NCBI GenBank assembly: GCA_030268105.1
Contig: BSDZ01000116.1
Location: 1,636,001 to 1,700,000, forward strand
Source of the DNA: Volvox africanus
Taxonomy: Eukaryota > Chlorophyta > Chlorophyceae > Chlamydomonadales > Volvocaceae
Direction: 5' to 3'
Length of the DNA: 64,000 nucleotides
The notes beneath the pieces are model-generated. The model saw only the letters and a list, made by a program, of their open reading frames with translations. It was not told the origin of the DNA and did not search any database. The position numbers were made by a program, and so were the translations under genes. Below are positions 10,911 through 20,900 of this stretch, piece after piece (position 1 is the first letter of the stretch; the number at the start of each line of letters is the position of its first letter).

Positions 10911-12531
10911 CTAAGTCATCTTGGGTACGAAAGGCGGTAACAGAGGGCACTCGCGAGTGGGATGCTCTCCTGCACACCTCAGGCAGAGATTGGCAAACTT
11001 CCGACGATCAAACTCCGAACGTCGGATCTCCCACTTCTGCATGTATGGATCTTCTGTCCGGGGCTTTTTAATACTACGAGCAGCGTTCTGCATTGCAGCT
11101 ACAGTCGGCGTGCTCCCCCTTCGTTTTCCTTTCATATGGCCCGAACTTGGCCCAGCTCCTGCGGACCCACGGTTGCTTGGGCTTTGGCGTCCGTGAGCAT
11201 CATACCGTCTTTCCTTTCGAACGGTAGTCGCGGCCACCGCAGGGCGTTGGCGATCAGGACCCTGGTCCTTCGGTGTCGACTCCGAAGGTAGTTCCTGCAC
11301 TCGCATCACGTGAACGCGTGGATTAATTTGCTTAGCGTCTTAACCAGCCAAATTTCGAACCTCCGCACCTCTAGTGAAAGTTACCAAAGTGTTGTAAGAT
11401 TGGAACGGAATTCCATTTAGATCGGTGGCGCACCAACGTGCAAGGGATTCGTAAGACCGCGATGAAACTAAAAGATGCGATCCTCCTCAGGAAAATTAAA
11501 GATAGGGGTTATCAGTGCCTCAAAACGTGACTGATAAGCAGGAACGGTCTCGTGTGGACGCATATGGTACGTCTGACGAGCCTCGTTACTACGCGAGCGA
11601 ACTTTGGTAGCAAAGCAAGGGAGAAGAGCATCGATCAGGTTATCGAACGTATATTTAACTCTAGCGGTTGTCCACTCATCAAACCAATCTTTTGCAACAC
11701 CCTCAAGGGTATTCCCAACGAACAGGCATTTAATGGAATCACATCCCCTGCCGTGCACCACTTGTAAGTATTGTCTAGCGTCACGAACGTAGGCTCGTGT
11801 CCTATCCGTGACACTATGTTCTGAATTCTTTGCCTTTTCGTCAATGGAGATGTTAAGCTTAGGCACGGGGATGGTCAATTTCATTACCTCCTGTATCCCG
11901 ACGGGTTCTTGAACCGCAGGTGTTACTGGAGCCCGTTGCGCTCCAGCTCCTTCACTCGTTGTAGCCGCTGCCGACAGTGGTACAATTAAGTGTGAAGGGG
12001 TCTGAAGAACAATGGGATCTGACATAATACGAGTTCTGACAGTATCGGGATCAACGAAAGCAGTTCTAGTGGTGAGACCGCCGTCGGGCTGGCTTGCTGT
12101 GCCCAGATAAGAACTATCTTCACGCCCCGACATGGAACACAAACTTATGTTTGTGGGTAGGAATTTACTAAAAGACTTGTGAACAAGTTAACACAAGAGG
12201 AATTTTCGACTACTCGCATACTGGCAGTACTCCCGAGTAGACCAATGAGAAAAGCGATGTAATCCGTAAGGCCGTCTTTTATCTCAGTAGTTCTCTGAAT
12301 TAAGGCCTTGATCTGTTCCGTATTTAGATATTGTCCAGCCAACACCGCATTCAGTGTTGGCGTACGTTCACCTGCGACTCACAGTGCAGGCTCGCAACGA
12401 GAATGCAGCAGCTAATTGTAAACAGAGGTCTAGGATTACAAACCGGAAGTGACGGCGTCCAGGACGGTGCGGCCAAGATCCTCAGCGAAGGTGTCTAAAG
12501 GGCTGCGGTGATTGTCGTCGTCGCTCGCCAT
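10911..12531 (-). pseudogene. E2 gag, with two predicted introns, stop and frameshift
   Basis: Predicted exons (minus strand) are 12531-12444, 12371-12222 and 12096-10911. The leader MASDDDNHRSPLDTFAEDLG is nearly the same as in E1 and ends ...TSGL-stop at 12436 if unspliced. Introns 12443-12372 (donor GTTTGT, acceptor cgcag, 72 nt) and 12221-12097 (donor GTATGC, acceptor cacag, 125 nt) close in frame and match E1 in position and almost in length (71 and 127 nt). The Gag body is open to about 11468, where a TAG replaces the tryptophan of the RVFWF motif. A frameshift lies between 11310 and 11460. The C-terminal part carries the knuckle CLRCAGEHPTREC (C-X2-C-X3-H-X4-C) and ends at TAG 10911-10913, with pol in the same frame. 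Confidence 0.75.
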
Positions 12532-12579
12532 TGCAAGAACCTACTTCCGATGAGGGACAACGAGGCAGTCGTGACTTTA

Positions 12580-12594
12580 CCCGTCTCGATACCA
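12580..12594 (-). promoter_or_regulatory. E2 primer binding site
   Basis: The minus strand reads TGGTATCGAGACGGG a few bases after the 5' LTR end, sharing its first 12 bases with E1 and E3. Confidence 0.7.
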
Positions 12595-12598
12595 AATT

Positions 12599-13678
12599 TG
12601 TTGTATCCTTCCTTCTTCAATCATGCACTGAATCTGCACGTCTGGATGTTAGCTAAGTGCGCACCGTGCTTACGAACAGCAAGGCGATCCAATGCGAGTA
12701 AAGTGACAGTGGAAGACTCAACAACAAGGAAAGATTCAACTTACAATAGTCTTCAATTACAGATTGGTAGTCGGCCGTCAGACCCCGCGGGCAATGTTCA
12801 TCATCCGGCTGAAGATGATATGCTAGAATAGCTCAGGCCGAATATAAATGAGTATATCGTATGTATGCTAATTAGATAGGGTTAAGTACGCGAGTACTTG
12901 ATCCAAAGTAGCATCGAGCCGACTTCGGTCTCTAGGCGGCCGTCCTTGCACCTATCACATCGTGATACCAATGTGCAGTACAGGTCTCACTGGATTCCGA
13001 TCTCAAGTGTGAGTACCTTCGTAGCACTGTTCTGAATATCGTGTAATCCGTGATATTAATGGATGCAACGCATGCAACATGCGAAGGTCCGAATATCGAT
13101 ATTCGGTTGCCAACCCAACCATCGCAATTGTCCCATTCTCGCATACGCGTATGGTTTATGACACAGATGAATAATAAATATTTAAAGTATTATTACGTGG
13201 GATATTATGCCAACAGATAGATCACGCATTAATATCAGCCTCGAGTCAAACATGTTGACTGACAGCGTGATGTCGTAGATGAGAATGCAACGTGCCTGAT
13301 TAGCTAGATATACTTGAATATATCATGCTAATATGATTATATCATGCTTCATAATGCTCGAGTGTATTGCAGTCTACTTCGGTGCAAACGGTGATTGAAC
13401 CGGCATACAACACGAATATCGATATTCGGTTGCCAACCAACCGCCATCATGCTTCATAATGCTCGAGTGTATTGCAGTCTACTTCGGTGCAAACGGTGAT
13501 TGAACCGGCATACAACACGAATATCGATATTCGGTTGCCAACCAACCGCCATCATCACATTTCCGCATATGAGATATACACGAATATATCTCACTAGTAT
13601 GCTCACATCATGATTATCCATGCTTTGGTAAACTGAAGCCTACTTCAGCATGGGCGGTGATCGAACCGGCATACAACA
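12599..13678 (-). repeat. E2 5' LTR
   Basis: The minus strand starts TGTTGTATGCCGG at 13678 and ends GGATACAACA at 12599, just before the primer site. It is about 1080 bp, longer than and different from the E1-family LTR. The partner 3' LTR lies left of the window, so the boundaries rest on the TGTTG/CAACA ends and the primer site. It contains a 105-bp tandem duplication. Confidence 0.75.
13341..13550. repeat. 105-bp tandem duplication inside the E2 LTR
   Basis: 13341-13445 and 13446-13550 appear identical, beginning atcatgcttcataatgctcg and ending accaaccgcc. Confidence 0.9.
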
Positions 13679-13768
13679 GATACCTCGGTTTATGGAAGCG
13701 ACACTAGGCAGTGAGGAAGCTGCATTCGGGAGGGGGGATAATTCTTGTGCCACGGGAGGGGGGATAAT
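13679..13768 (+). mobile_element. E4 3' internal remnant with duplicated polypurine tract
   Basis: About 90 bp that look like the end of a gypsy internal region: ggaagctgcattcgggaggggggataat resembles the E1 stretch before its 3' LTR. The segment gggaggggggataatt plus ttgtgccacg occurs twice in a row, so the polypurine tract is duplicated. E2 is inserted at its left edge. Confidence 0.65.
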
Positions 13769-14630
13769 TTTTGTGCCACGGTTCATTTCCCGCCAATGCG
13801 TAGGTCAATGCGACACTACAAGGCGATGTGCTGACTTAATGAATGCTAATGAACATAAATGAACTTGCATGAATATAAATGTATTTGCATACATTTGCAT
13901 ATGATTAGCATGTTAATGCCATGCATCGTGACACATCACATCGCGTCACCGCTGATACGCCTAACATCTGCAATGCTCAGAGAAGCACAGGCGCGCGGCA
14001 TGCTCATGTCATGTACTGTTAAGTAATATTATTTGCTATAATATTACATTGTTGCGGCACGCTTTGCGAGCACTGCACTAGTCGTGATGAATGCCGTTGC
14101 TACTGAATATTGCTATTTGGACCCTTGCATCATGCGAATGCCGGAAAGGATTATCGATTGTCATACATGGATATCACAGACACACAGTAGGGTTTCCCGC
14201 ACTTAGGATCGGCCTCCTAGTGTGGATTGTACGGCATAGAGATATCACGAGTATAACAGATGTGAGGACGGCTAAGTAGAGCAAGAGACATACTTATGCC
14301 TTTGGAACACTCCTGTGTTTAACTCGACTATTGCTGTTTGCTCTATTATCTTAGCCTGAGCTAAGCTGAACTTCGCTAATCAACGTCGTGTGATGAACGC
14401 TGGAAGCAAGCGTTCATCACACGGCTTGCTTCCAGCACTGACAGCGATTGCGTCCCTGCATTGCTTCGTTGATATATGATTGTAAGTTATATCTTTCCTT
14501 GCTCTGAAGTCTTCCGCTGTCTCTGTTTGCTCTCGATTGCCTTGCTGTAATTGCAAGTGCTTGTGCATCAGTATCGAAAGTCCCCAGACGTGCAGATACC
14601 TATGAGCAAACCTAAAGGAGAGGTACAACA
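13769..14630 (+). repeat. E4 3' LTR (E1-family)
   Basis: It aligns with the E1 LTR from its first bases (here TTTTGTGCC instead of TGTTGTGC) to the common end GAGGTACAACA at 14630. It is the remaining 3' LTR of an old element whose body was displaced by E2. It carries a local inverted duplication at 14387-14436 that E1 lacks. Confidence 0.8.
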
Positions 14631-15330
14631 ATGAGTATTTCCTGACCTTACACGCCAACCCTACAGACCGTAACTGATTTCTACCTCAGTTCAAACATAT
14701 GTATCACCTTATGGATGATCTTCACACTATTAATGCCCCAGACATCAATATGTTACTAAACCCATGCCAGCATCCAGGTCCCCGCTCCGGCTGTACCCCA
14801 GCTGTCTTGATATTGAGATCACCTCTTCAACCACTTCATCTACCAATGGAATCTTCATATCATTCGATTTTCCAGGACGTCAAGACCTATACACGGCCTG
14901 ATGATCATATGACATCAACTGCTTCAAAAAAGGTGGGAAACTGGGCTTTCAAATGAACAAGTACATTCATCTGGTCTCTAATCGGCCCCCAACCAACTAT
15001 TACAATGTCTGCATCTCCCTTGCGCACTCAGCTCTTTACCATACCAGATCTCCTGACATTGCCTACAAGGACATCAGTGACATCATTTGTGCACTTGTCC
15101 ATAACGGTTTTCAACGCAAACAACTGGCCAGAATCCTCTGCAACCATTTCCAGTCCGCTGATCTACCTGGTCTACAGTACATCTCGGGCATCCCCTGGCA
15201 ACTTCTCTTTCGGCACACCTAACTGTCACACGGTAGTGGGTGGTACTGTCCGCAACGGACGGTGGTACCACCCCTACACGTGTTAGGGATCTGCCCACCG
15301 TCCGTTGCAATGTACCACTGGACCTATGCG
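14631..15330 (+). pseudogene. Intergenic stretch with a degenerate reverse-transcriptase-like fragment
   Basis: From 14842 to 15219 one frame reads TNGIFISFDFPGRQDLYT, two adjacent stops, then YDINCFKKGGKLGFQMNKYI, HLVSNRP and a helix-rich stretch ending LVHNGFQRKQLARIL. This layout (short strands, an F-K-x-G-x-K-x-x-F segment, NKYIHL, and a helical region with NGF) looks to me like the C-terminal part of a non-LTR or Penelope-like reverse transcriptase. No catalytic motif remains. The last ~100 bases before E3 contain short inverted repeats (gtggtac/gtaccac, caacggacggtgg/ccaccgtccgttg) and no gene. Confidence 0.35.
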
Positions 15331-15335
15331 CTATG
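15331..15335. repeat. Target site duplication of E3, left copy
   Basis: ctatg directly before the left LTR, repeated at 22505-22509. Confidence 0.92.
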
Positions 15336-15757
15336 TGTTGTATCCTTAATGCATTTCGGTAATTCATTAAGATATAATAATTATCTGTTTATTATTTTAT
15401 AATATAATATATTTAATATCATATTAACTGTTTCATGTTTCCATCTGGCATTCGATTTGTGGATTTGGTCTCGGCTGTCGACGACCAATACTAACCGACT
15501 TCCTGAAACATCCGAACCTGTCGGTTACTCCATAACCTGTATGGAATGGGCCATTTACCGCCTGAATGGTAAATGGTGGAACATCTGGTTCCTGGTTCAC
15601 TGAATCTCCGGTTGTAGTGGTGACTTCTGAAGGTCACGCCCGGTTCGAGGCCTTATGGTCTCTCAAGTACGACCTAGTCGGCGGCTCTACTTAATCGGGC
15701 TCTGGCACAACAACCGGTATCTTTTGATACCACCCTTCGTGGGTACCATATACAACA
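15336..15757 (+). repeat. E3 5' LTR
   Basis: A 422-bp LTR beginning TGTTGTATCC and ending ATACAACA, the same as 22083-22504. It is AT-rich in its first 100 bp, where promoter elements are expected; no single TATA box can be singled out. Confidence 0.95.
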
Positions 15758-15760
15758 AGC

Positions 15761-15774
15761 TGGTATCGAGACCG
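15761..15774 (+). promoter_or_regulatory. E3 primer binding site
   Basis: TGGTATCGAGACCG, 3 nt after the LTR, shares 12 bases with the E1 and E2 sites. Confidence 0.72.
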
Positions 15775-15904
15775 TTCCTCCCTGGGACGTCTCGTCAAGT
15801 CTTCCGCTGAAATCGTTCAAGCCTTCTCAAGTCTTTCTGTGGTAACTGCTCAAGCCACTCTAACCGCGCAACGCGCTCAAGCCACTCAAGCTGCCCTTTT
15901 ATAA

Positions 15905-17942
15905 ATGGACATCGACCACGATCTTCCTCCTGCCGACATCCCTCTGGACATGGAGACATTGCCTGAGGAGCTGGGCGCCGCCATTTTCGCTGCGGCTACC
16001 ACCGGTCTGTAATATTCACGAAATTAGTCTAGTGACACTTAGAACCTGCTCTCTGTGAGTTTGGCTGTGCTTTCTGTTAAAGTCAATCTCTAAGTTAGTC
16101 GCGGTCAACGTGGCTCGCGACCTAGACAATTCTGCCTTCTCTGTTAGGTAATATCTTCCTGCAACACTGCTTTCTATCTAGAACTTGTATTGCAGTTTTG
16201 CTGAGGAATCCCTGTAGTTGCGGGTTCGATAGTACCTTCGCATCGAATCCAACGAGGAGTCGACTTCGTGAATTCACTTCGGCTTTCACTAATACATATA
16301 TATCTCTATTACTTGAAAGGTATTGTGTTTGTTCCAACCGCCGTGAGTGCTTCTGCAGTGTCAACACCTCAGACCCTTCGGAGCGGCACCTCTGCCCAGT
16401 CACTCCGATCCATCGCAAATCAACTTCACGCGCGGACTTCAAAATTTTTGAAGTTCATCGAAGGCATCCAAGCGTTGGGTAGGCCCTGGTCCTTGCCTTT
16501 GCTTTGCCTTTCGCCAGAACAGTCACTCGCAGTTCGATCTGTTAGGCTTTCAGGCATACAATATGCAAGCCTCGAACTTAGCGAATGCTGTCTCGGCTCT
16601 TGCTGCCAACACCTTTCAGTTTGTTGGCCGGATTGCTGCTAATGCTAGCCAAGCGAATAGGTGGGAATGGCTCTCTAGGTTGACACAGCCACCCAATGCT
16701 GCTGTGGCAGGCGGTATCGACCTCCCGAACCAGCCTTCACCTATTCCCAGGCAAGGCGGCACAGCATCCCCTGAGGCACCTACATCACCTATTTATGCCC
16801 CATCCCCTTTTTATGTTCATGGCCCTGCTGTAGTGTCAAACCATTTGACACCTGGTGCCGTGGATATTCCTGGGATGGCTCCCGCTGCTGCCGCAACAAC
16901 TTGTGCTGCTGTTGCGGGCACCTCTTCCAGGCCACCTGGGCCTCCTCATACTGGACATGAGGACGAGGTGATAAAAATAGCGATCGCAGTGCCTAAGCTG
17001 AATATCCCTATGGATGTTAAGCTTTCTGATTTAGGACGAGTTGCTGCGCCTCTAACACGGGCCTTTGTCCGTAATGTTAGGAACTACTTTGCCACAGCCC
17101 GTGGGGGTCAACAGGACTCTACGCGCCGTCTTTTCTTGGCCACTGCCTTTGAAGGCGCGGCAAGATTATGGCACGATCAATGGACTAACGCAAGGGATTC
17201 TTATACATCTGAGGAACTGCTAGAAGCACTGCTTGTCCGTTTTGCACCCCAGGTCCAGTCACGTGACACTGAGGCACGCCTGAAATTAAATGCTGGCAAA
17301 TATCGCATGCGCCCTGGAGAAACTGTCTCTGCCTATCAGAGCCGCTTTGAGGCTCTTGTCACGCCCATTGCGGACCTGTCTGATAGTGAGCGTGTGTTTT
17401 GGTTTCAGCAGGGCCTCTCATCCGACCTTAGTGGGGACTGTGCAACTGACCTGTCGGGTAAAACCTTTAAGTCATATACAGACTTGGTTCAGTTCTCCCT
17501 GGGAGCTGAACTTAGGTTACTGGCCCGACGGGAATCTGACAAACTGGCCCGTCCCAAAATGAACATGCTGTCGGTACAGGACATGGCCTGCGACGACCCT
17601 GACGAGGAGACCCCGGCGCCCCCGACCAAAAAACCGCGGGCTGCATCCGTTCGTCCAGGCATCACCGGGCACGAGGATCAGCCGCGGCAGGTTAAGGGCG
17701 CCGGTAAGTCTAAGAGGGGCGGCGGACAGCAGGGGAGGCACTTGGCCCCAAAAGGGGGCCACGTGCAGAAGAAGGGGCCCAAGCAGAACCTAGCGGAATA
17801 TTTAACCACATTCAAATGTACTAGACGGGAGTTCCATTTCCGTAAACAACATGGGATGTGCCTCCGTTGCGGTTCCGACCAACATAGGGTTGACTCCTGC
17901 CCAATGCTGGGGGCGGAGAAAAATAAGGGTAAGGACCACTAG
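15905..17942 (+). CDS. E3 Gag (538 aa in the spliced model; exons 15905-16004, 16359-16478, 16546-17942)
   Basis: Gag forms the particle that packages element RNA. The first AUG after the primer site (15905) opens a leader MDIDHDLPPADIPLDME... that stops at 16012 (...ATTGL) if unspliced. Removing 16005-16358 (donor GTCTGT, acceptor ctgcag) and 16479-16545 (donor GTAGGC, acceptor gttag) joins it in frame to the long gag frame; without splicing the first in-frame AUG would be 16563. E1 and E2 have the equivalent leader and introns. The body holds the capsid-like region (FEGAARLWHDQW, YQSRFEALVTPIADL) and a basic tail with one zinc knuckle CLRCGSDQHRVDSC (C-X2-C-X4-H-X4-C). It ends at TAG 17940-17942; pol continues in the same frame. 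Gag identity is certain; splice sites are by eye. Confidence 0.82.
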
Positions 17943-20900
17943 GAACTTGCCCAGGCTGGTATAGAGGGATCACCACCTGGGGTCTTTGCTGTGGGCCAGA
18001 TGGTAGCAAAGTGCCGTGCAGTACGGGCTCTTTTGCCCTCTGTTTTAAACCAAGTGGAGCAGGTGATAGGGAGACGTTTTTCTTTTGATGCACGAACTGT
18101 CCGTGCCGGCTTTGATGGCTTTTGTAATCTGTTTGAGCCTCAAGGTCGCCCCCTATCCTCCGCTAACTTGGGTGGGCATACTATCTTGTTCACTCCCTCT
18201 TCACTCTGCGAGCTACAGAAGCAATTAGCTCTCTTTAGGGCATGCAAACGTCAACACCCTGATACCTCAGCATGCATCTTGCTGCCTGAGTATGTGTCCC
18301 GACGCAACCCTTCTTTTCTGTCGGGAATGCAACGGGTCTTAAGGTTTAATCCAGGGACGGCTCTTTTCCATAGCCTTGATATGGCAGGTGAGGTTGTTCA
18401 ACTCCCTGGAAGCCCATACTCTGTTGACGTCTGGTTTGCTGCTCCTAAATCGGTTCAGGAGGGCTTGCCTGAGACTGAACCCTGTATTTCAGTTCTCTGC
18501 TTGCCTAAAGCTGCTGCCCTGATAGGTGCTGGCGTACCTCTGATCACCGTAAGTACGGCAGGTCGTACGTTCACCGCCCTAGCTGACTCTGGAGCCAGTG
18601 ATGCTTTCATTTCGGCTTCAGTGGTTACGCAGCTTGGCCTGAAACCTAGCCCATGCTCCTGGTCAGAAGTTACCCTTGCTGATGGGGGTAAGCAGGCTAT
18701 CTTGGGGCAGGTTAATCTTCGTCTATCTGCAGGTCCTTTAAGGTTAAATGTCCGCCCATACGTGTTGCCTGAGCTAACTGACGCTGCCACGTATATCTTG
18801 GGTTCTTCCACGCTAGCACAGTATGGGGCTGTCCTTGACTATGAGGCTAAATCTTTGCGCCTGCGCAAGGGGAATCTAGTCTGCAAGGTACCCTTTACTA
18901 CTGCCGGACAGCCACCAGATCAGATGACACCTGCGCCTTGCTTTAATTATGCAACCACTGCTATCTGTCAGCATACTGAACCTGAAGTTGTTGGCAGAAA
19001 AGCAGCAGTTCGCATGATTCGCAAGGGGGCCCATGCTTTACTAGTACGGCCCAAGTTGCACCTGAATGCAACTTCTATCCCAGCTGATGCCACTGACCCT
19101 GAGCTTGAGGCCCTGTTACAGGAATATGCAGATATATTCCAGGAGGTCCCTGGTAAGCCTCCAATGCGGCCTGTGGATCACACCATACCTTTGGTGCCTG
19201 GTGCAGTACCCGTTTCCCGCCCCATGTATCGGCTAAGCCCCTTGGAGCTGGACGAGGTCAAACGACAGGTTACTGAGCTGCTGAAAAAAGGTATGATACG
19301 GCCAAGCACATCCCCATACTCCGCCCCTATTCTGTTTGTGGGAAAGAAGGATGGGACTCTGAGAATGTGCATTGACTATAGGGGGTTAAATGCCGCAACA
19401 GTTAAGAACCGTTACCCCCTCCCACGTGTCGATGATCTGCTGGATAAGCTAAAAGATTCTGCATTCTTTAGCTCTATTGACCTCCAGCAGGGGTATAATC
19501 AGATTCGTATAGCAGAATCTGACATCCCTAAAACGGCTTTCCGTACGCCGTTTGGCCATTTTGAATATACCGTCCTTAGTTTCGGACTGACGAACGCCCC
19601 TGCAACGTTCCAAGCCGTCATGGACCGCATCTTCAGGCCATACATCGACAAATTCGTCATCTGTTATCTGGACGATATCCTGGTGTTTTCAAAGACCCGT
19701 GAGGAGCACATACAACACCTCCGCCTGGTCTTTGAGGTTCTGCGGCGTGAGCAGCTGTATGCTAAGCGTTCTAAGTGCCACTGGGCACAACCACAGGTGG
19801 AGTATCTGGGGCATATAGTGTCTCAGGGTGGCATACAGATGGACCCCCGGAAAACTGCTGTTGTTCGGGATTGGCCAGTGCCCTCCAACCTTCAGGAACT
19901 GCGTAAGTTTTTGGGCCTGACCAACTACTTTCGTAAGTTCATAGAGCGCTACTCAGTCATTGCTGCACCGCTAACAAACCTCACACGTAAGGGAGCCTTC
20001 TCTTCACCTGAGGCCTGGACCCCCGCATGCCAAGAAGCTTTTGATGCTTTGAAGCGTGCTATCTCTGATGATATTATCCTGCACTTCCCTGACTACTCAT
20101 TGCCGTTCCGTGTAGAGGTCATAACTGATGCATCTATACATGGGACGGGGGCAGTTCTGTTGCAGCAGGGACGCCCCATTGCATACACGAATAAGAAGTT
20201 TTCGGGGGCTGAAACCCGTTATACCACTGGGGAACAGGAATTTCTGGCGGTCCTACATGCCTTGAAGGAATGGCGATGTTACCTTGAGGGCCGGCCTTTT
20301 GCCCTCAAGACTGATCACAAACCCCTTACGTTTCTGCAAGGTGTGCCCTCCCTTAACCGACGCCAGGCCCGCTGGATGGAATACCTGGCACGGTTTAACT
20401 TTGATTGGGAGTACCTGAGCGGCTCACTTAACATAGCTGATGCTCTCAGTAGGCACCCCTCACTGCATGCAGCCATTCTGGCGGTAAGCACACGGAGTAG
20501 GTCTCAGGCAAAACCTAACTTCGTGCCCTCCGATTTTACCAAGCGCTTGAAACAGGCTTATGCAGCCGACCCGTGGTTCACAATTCACAACAACACGGGG
20601 CACTTGGTACAGGAGCATGGCTTATGGATTCGATCGGAAGGATCCCACCGTCAGATTGTCGTACCTAACGACGATTCATTACGTCGTGAACTTCTCTCAC
20701 GTTTTCATGACGGCCCTCTTGCTGGGCATCCTGGCTGCACGCGGTTACTAGAGCTTTTGCGGCGTCAATTCTGGTGGCCCCGCATGGCTAAGGACACCGA
20801 AAATTATGTCCTCTGTTGCGACCTGTGCCAGCGCAATAAGGCCCAGTCTGGTAAAGCACATGGGCATCTCCAACCTCTTCCTATTCCTGACGCTCCGTGG

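Noticed and set aside
15905..16012. Leader frame as an independent small protein of E3
   Set aside because: Possible from unspliced RNA, but the in-phase junction to gag and the same layout in E1 and E2 favour a first exon.
17940..17942. UAG reassigned to an amino acid genome-wide
   Set aside because: E1-E3 keep one UAG at one place only, and the pattern fits recoding. The nuclear genes here end in TGA or TAA and do not need UAG as a sense codon, so nothing requires reassignment.
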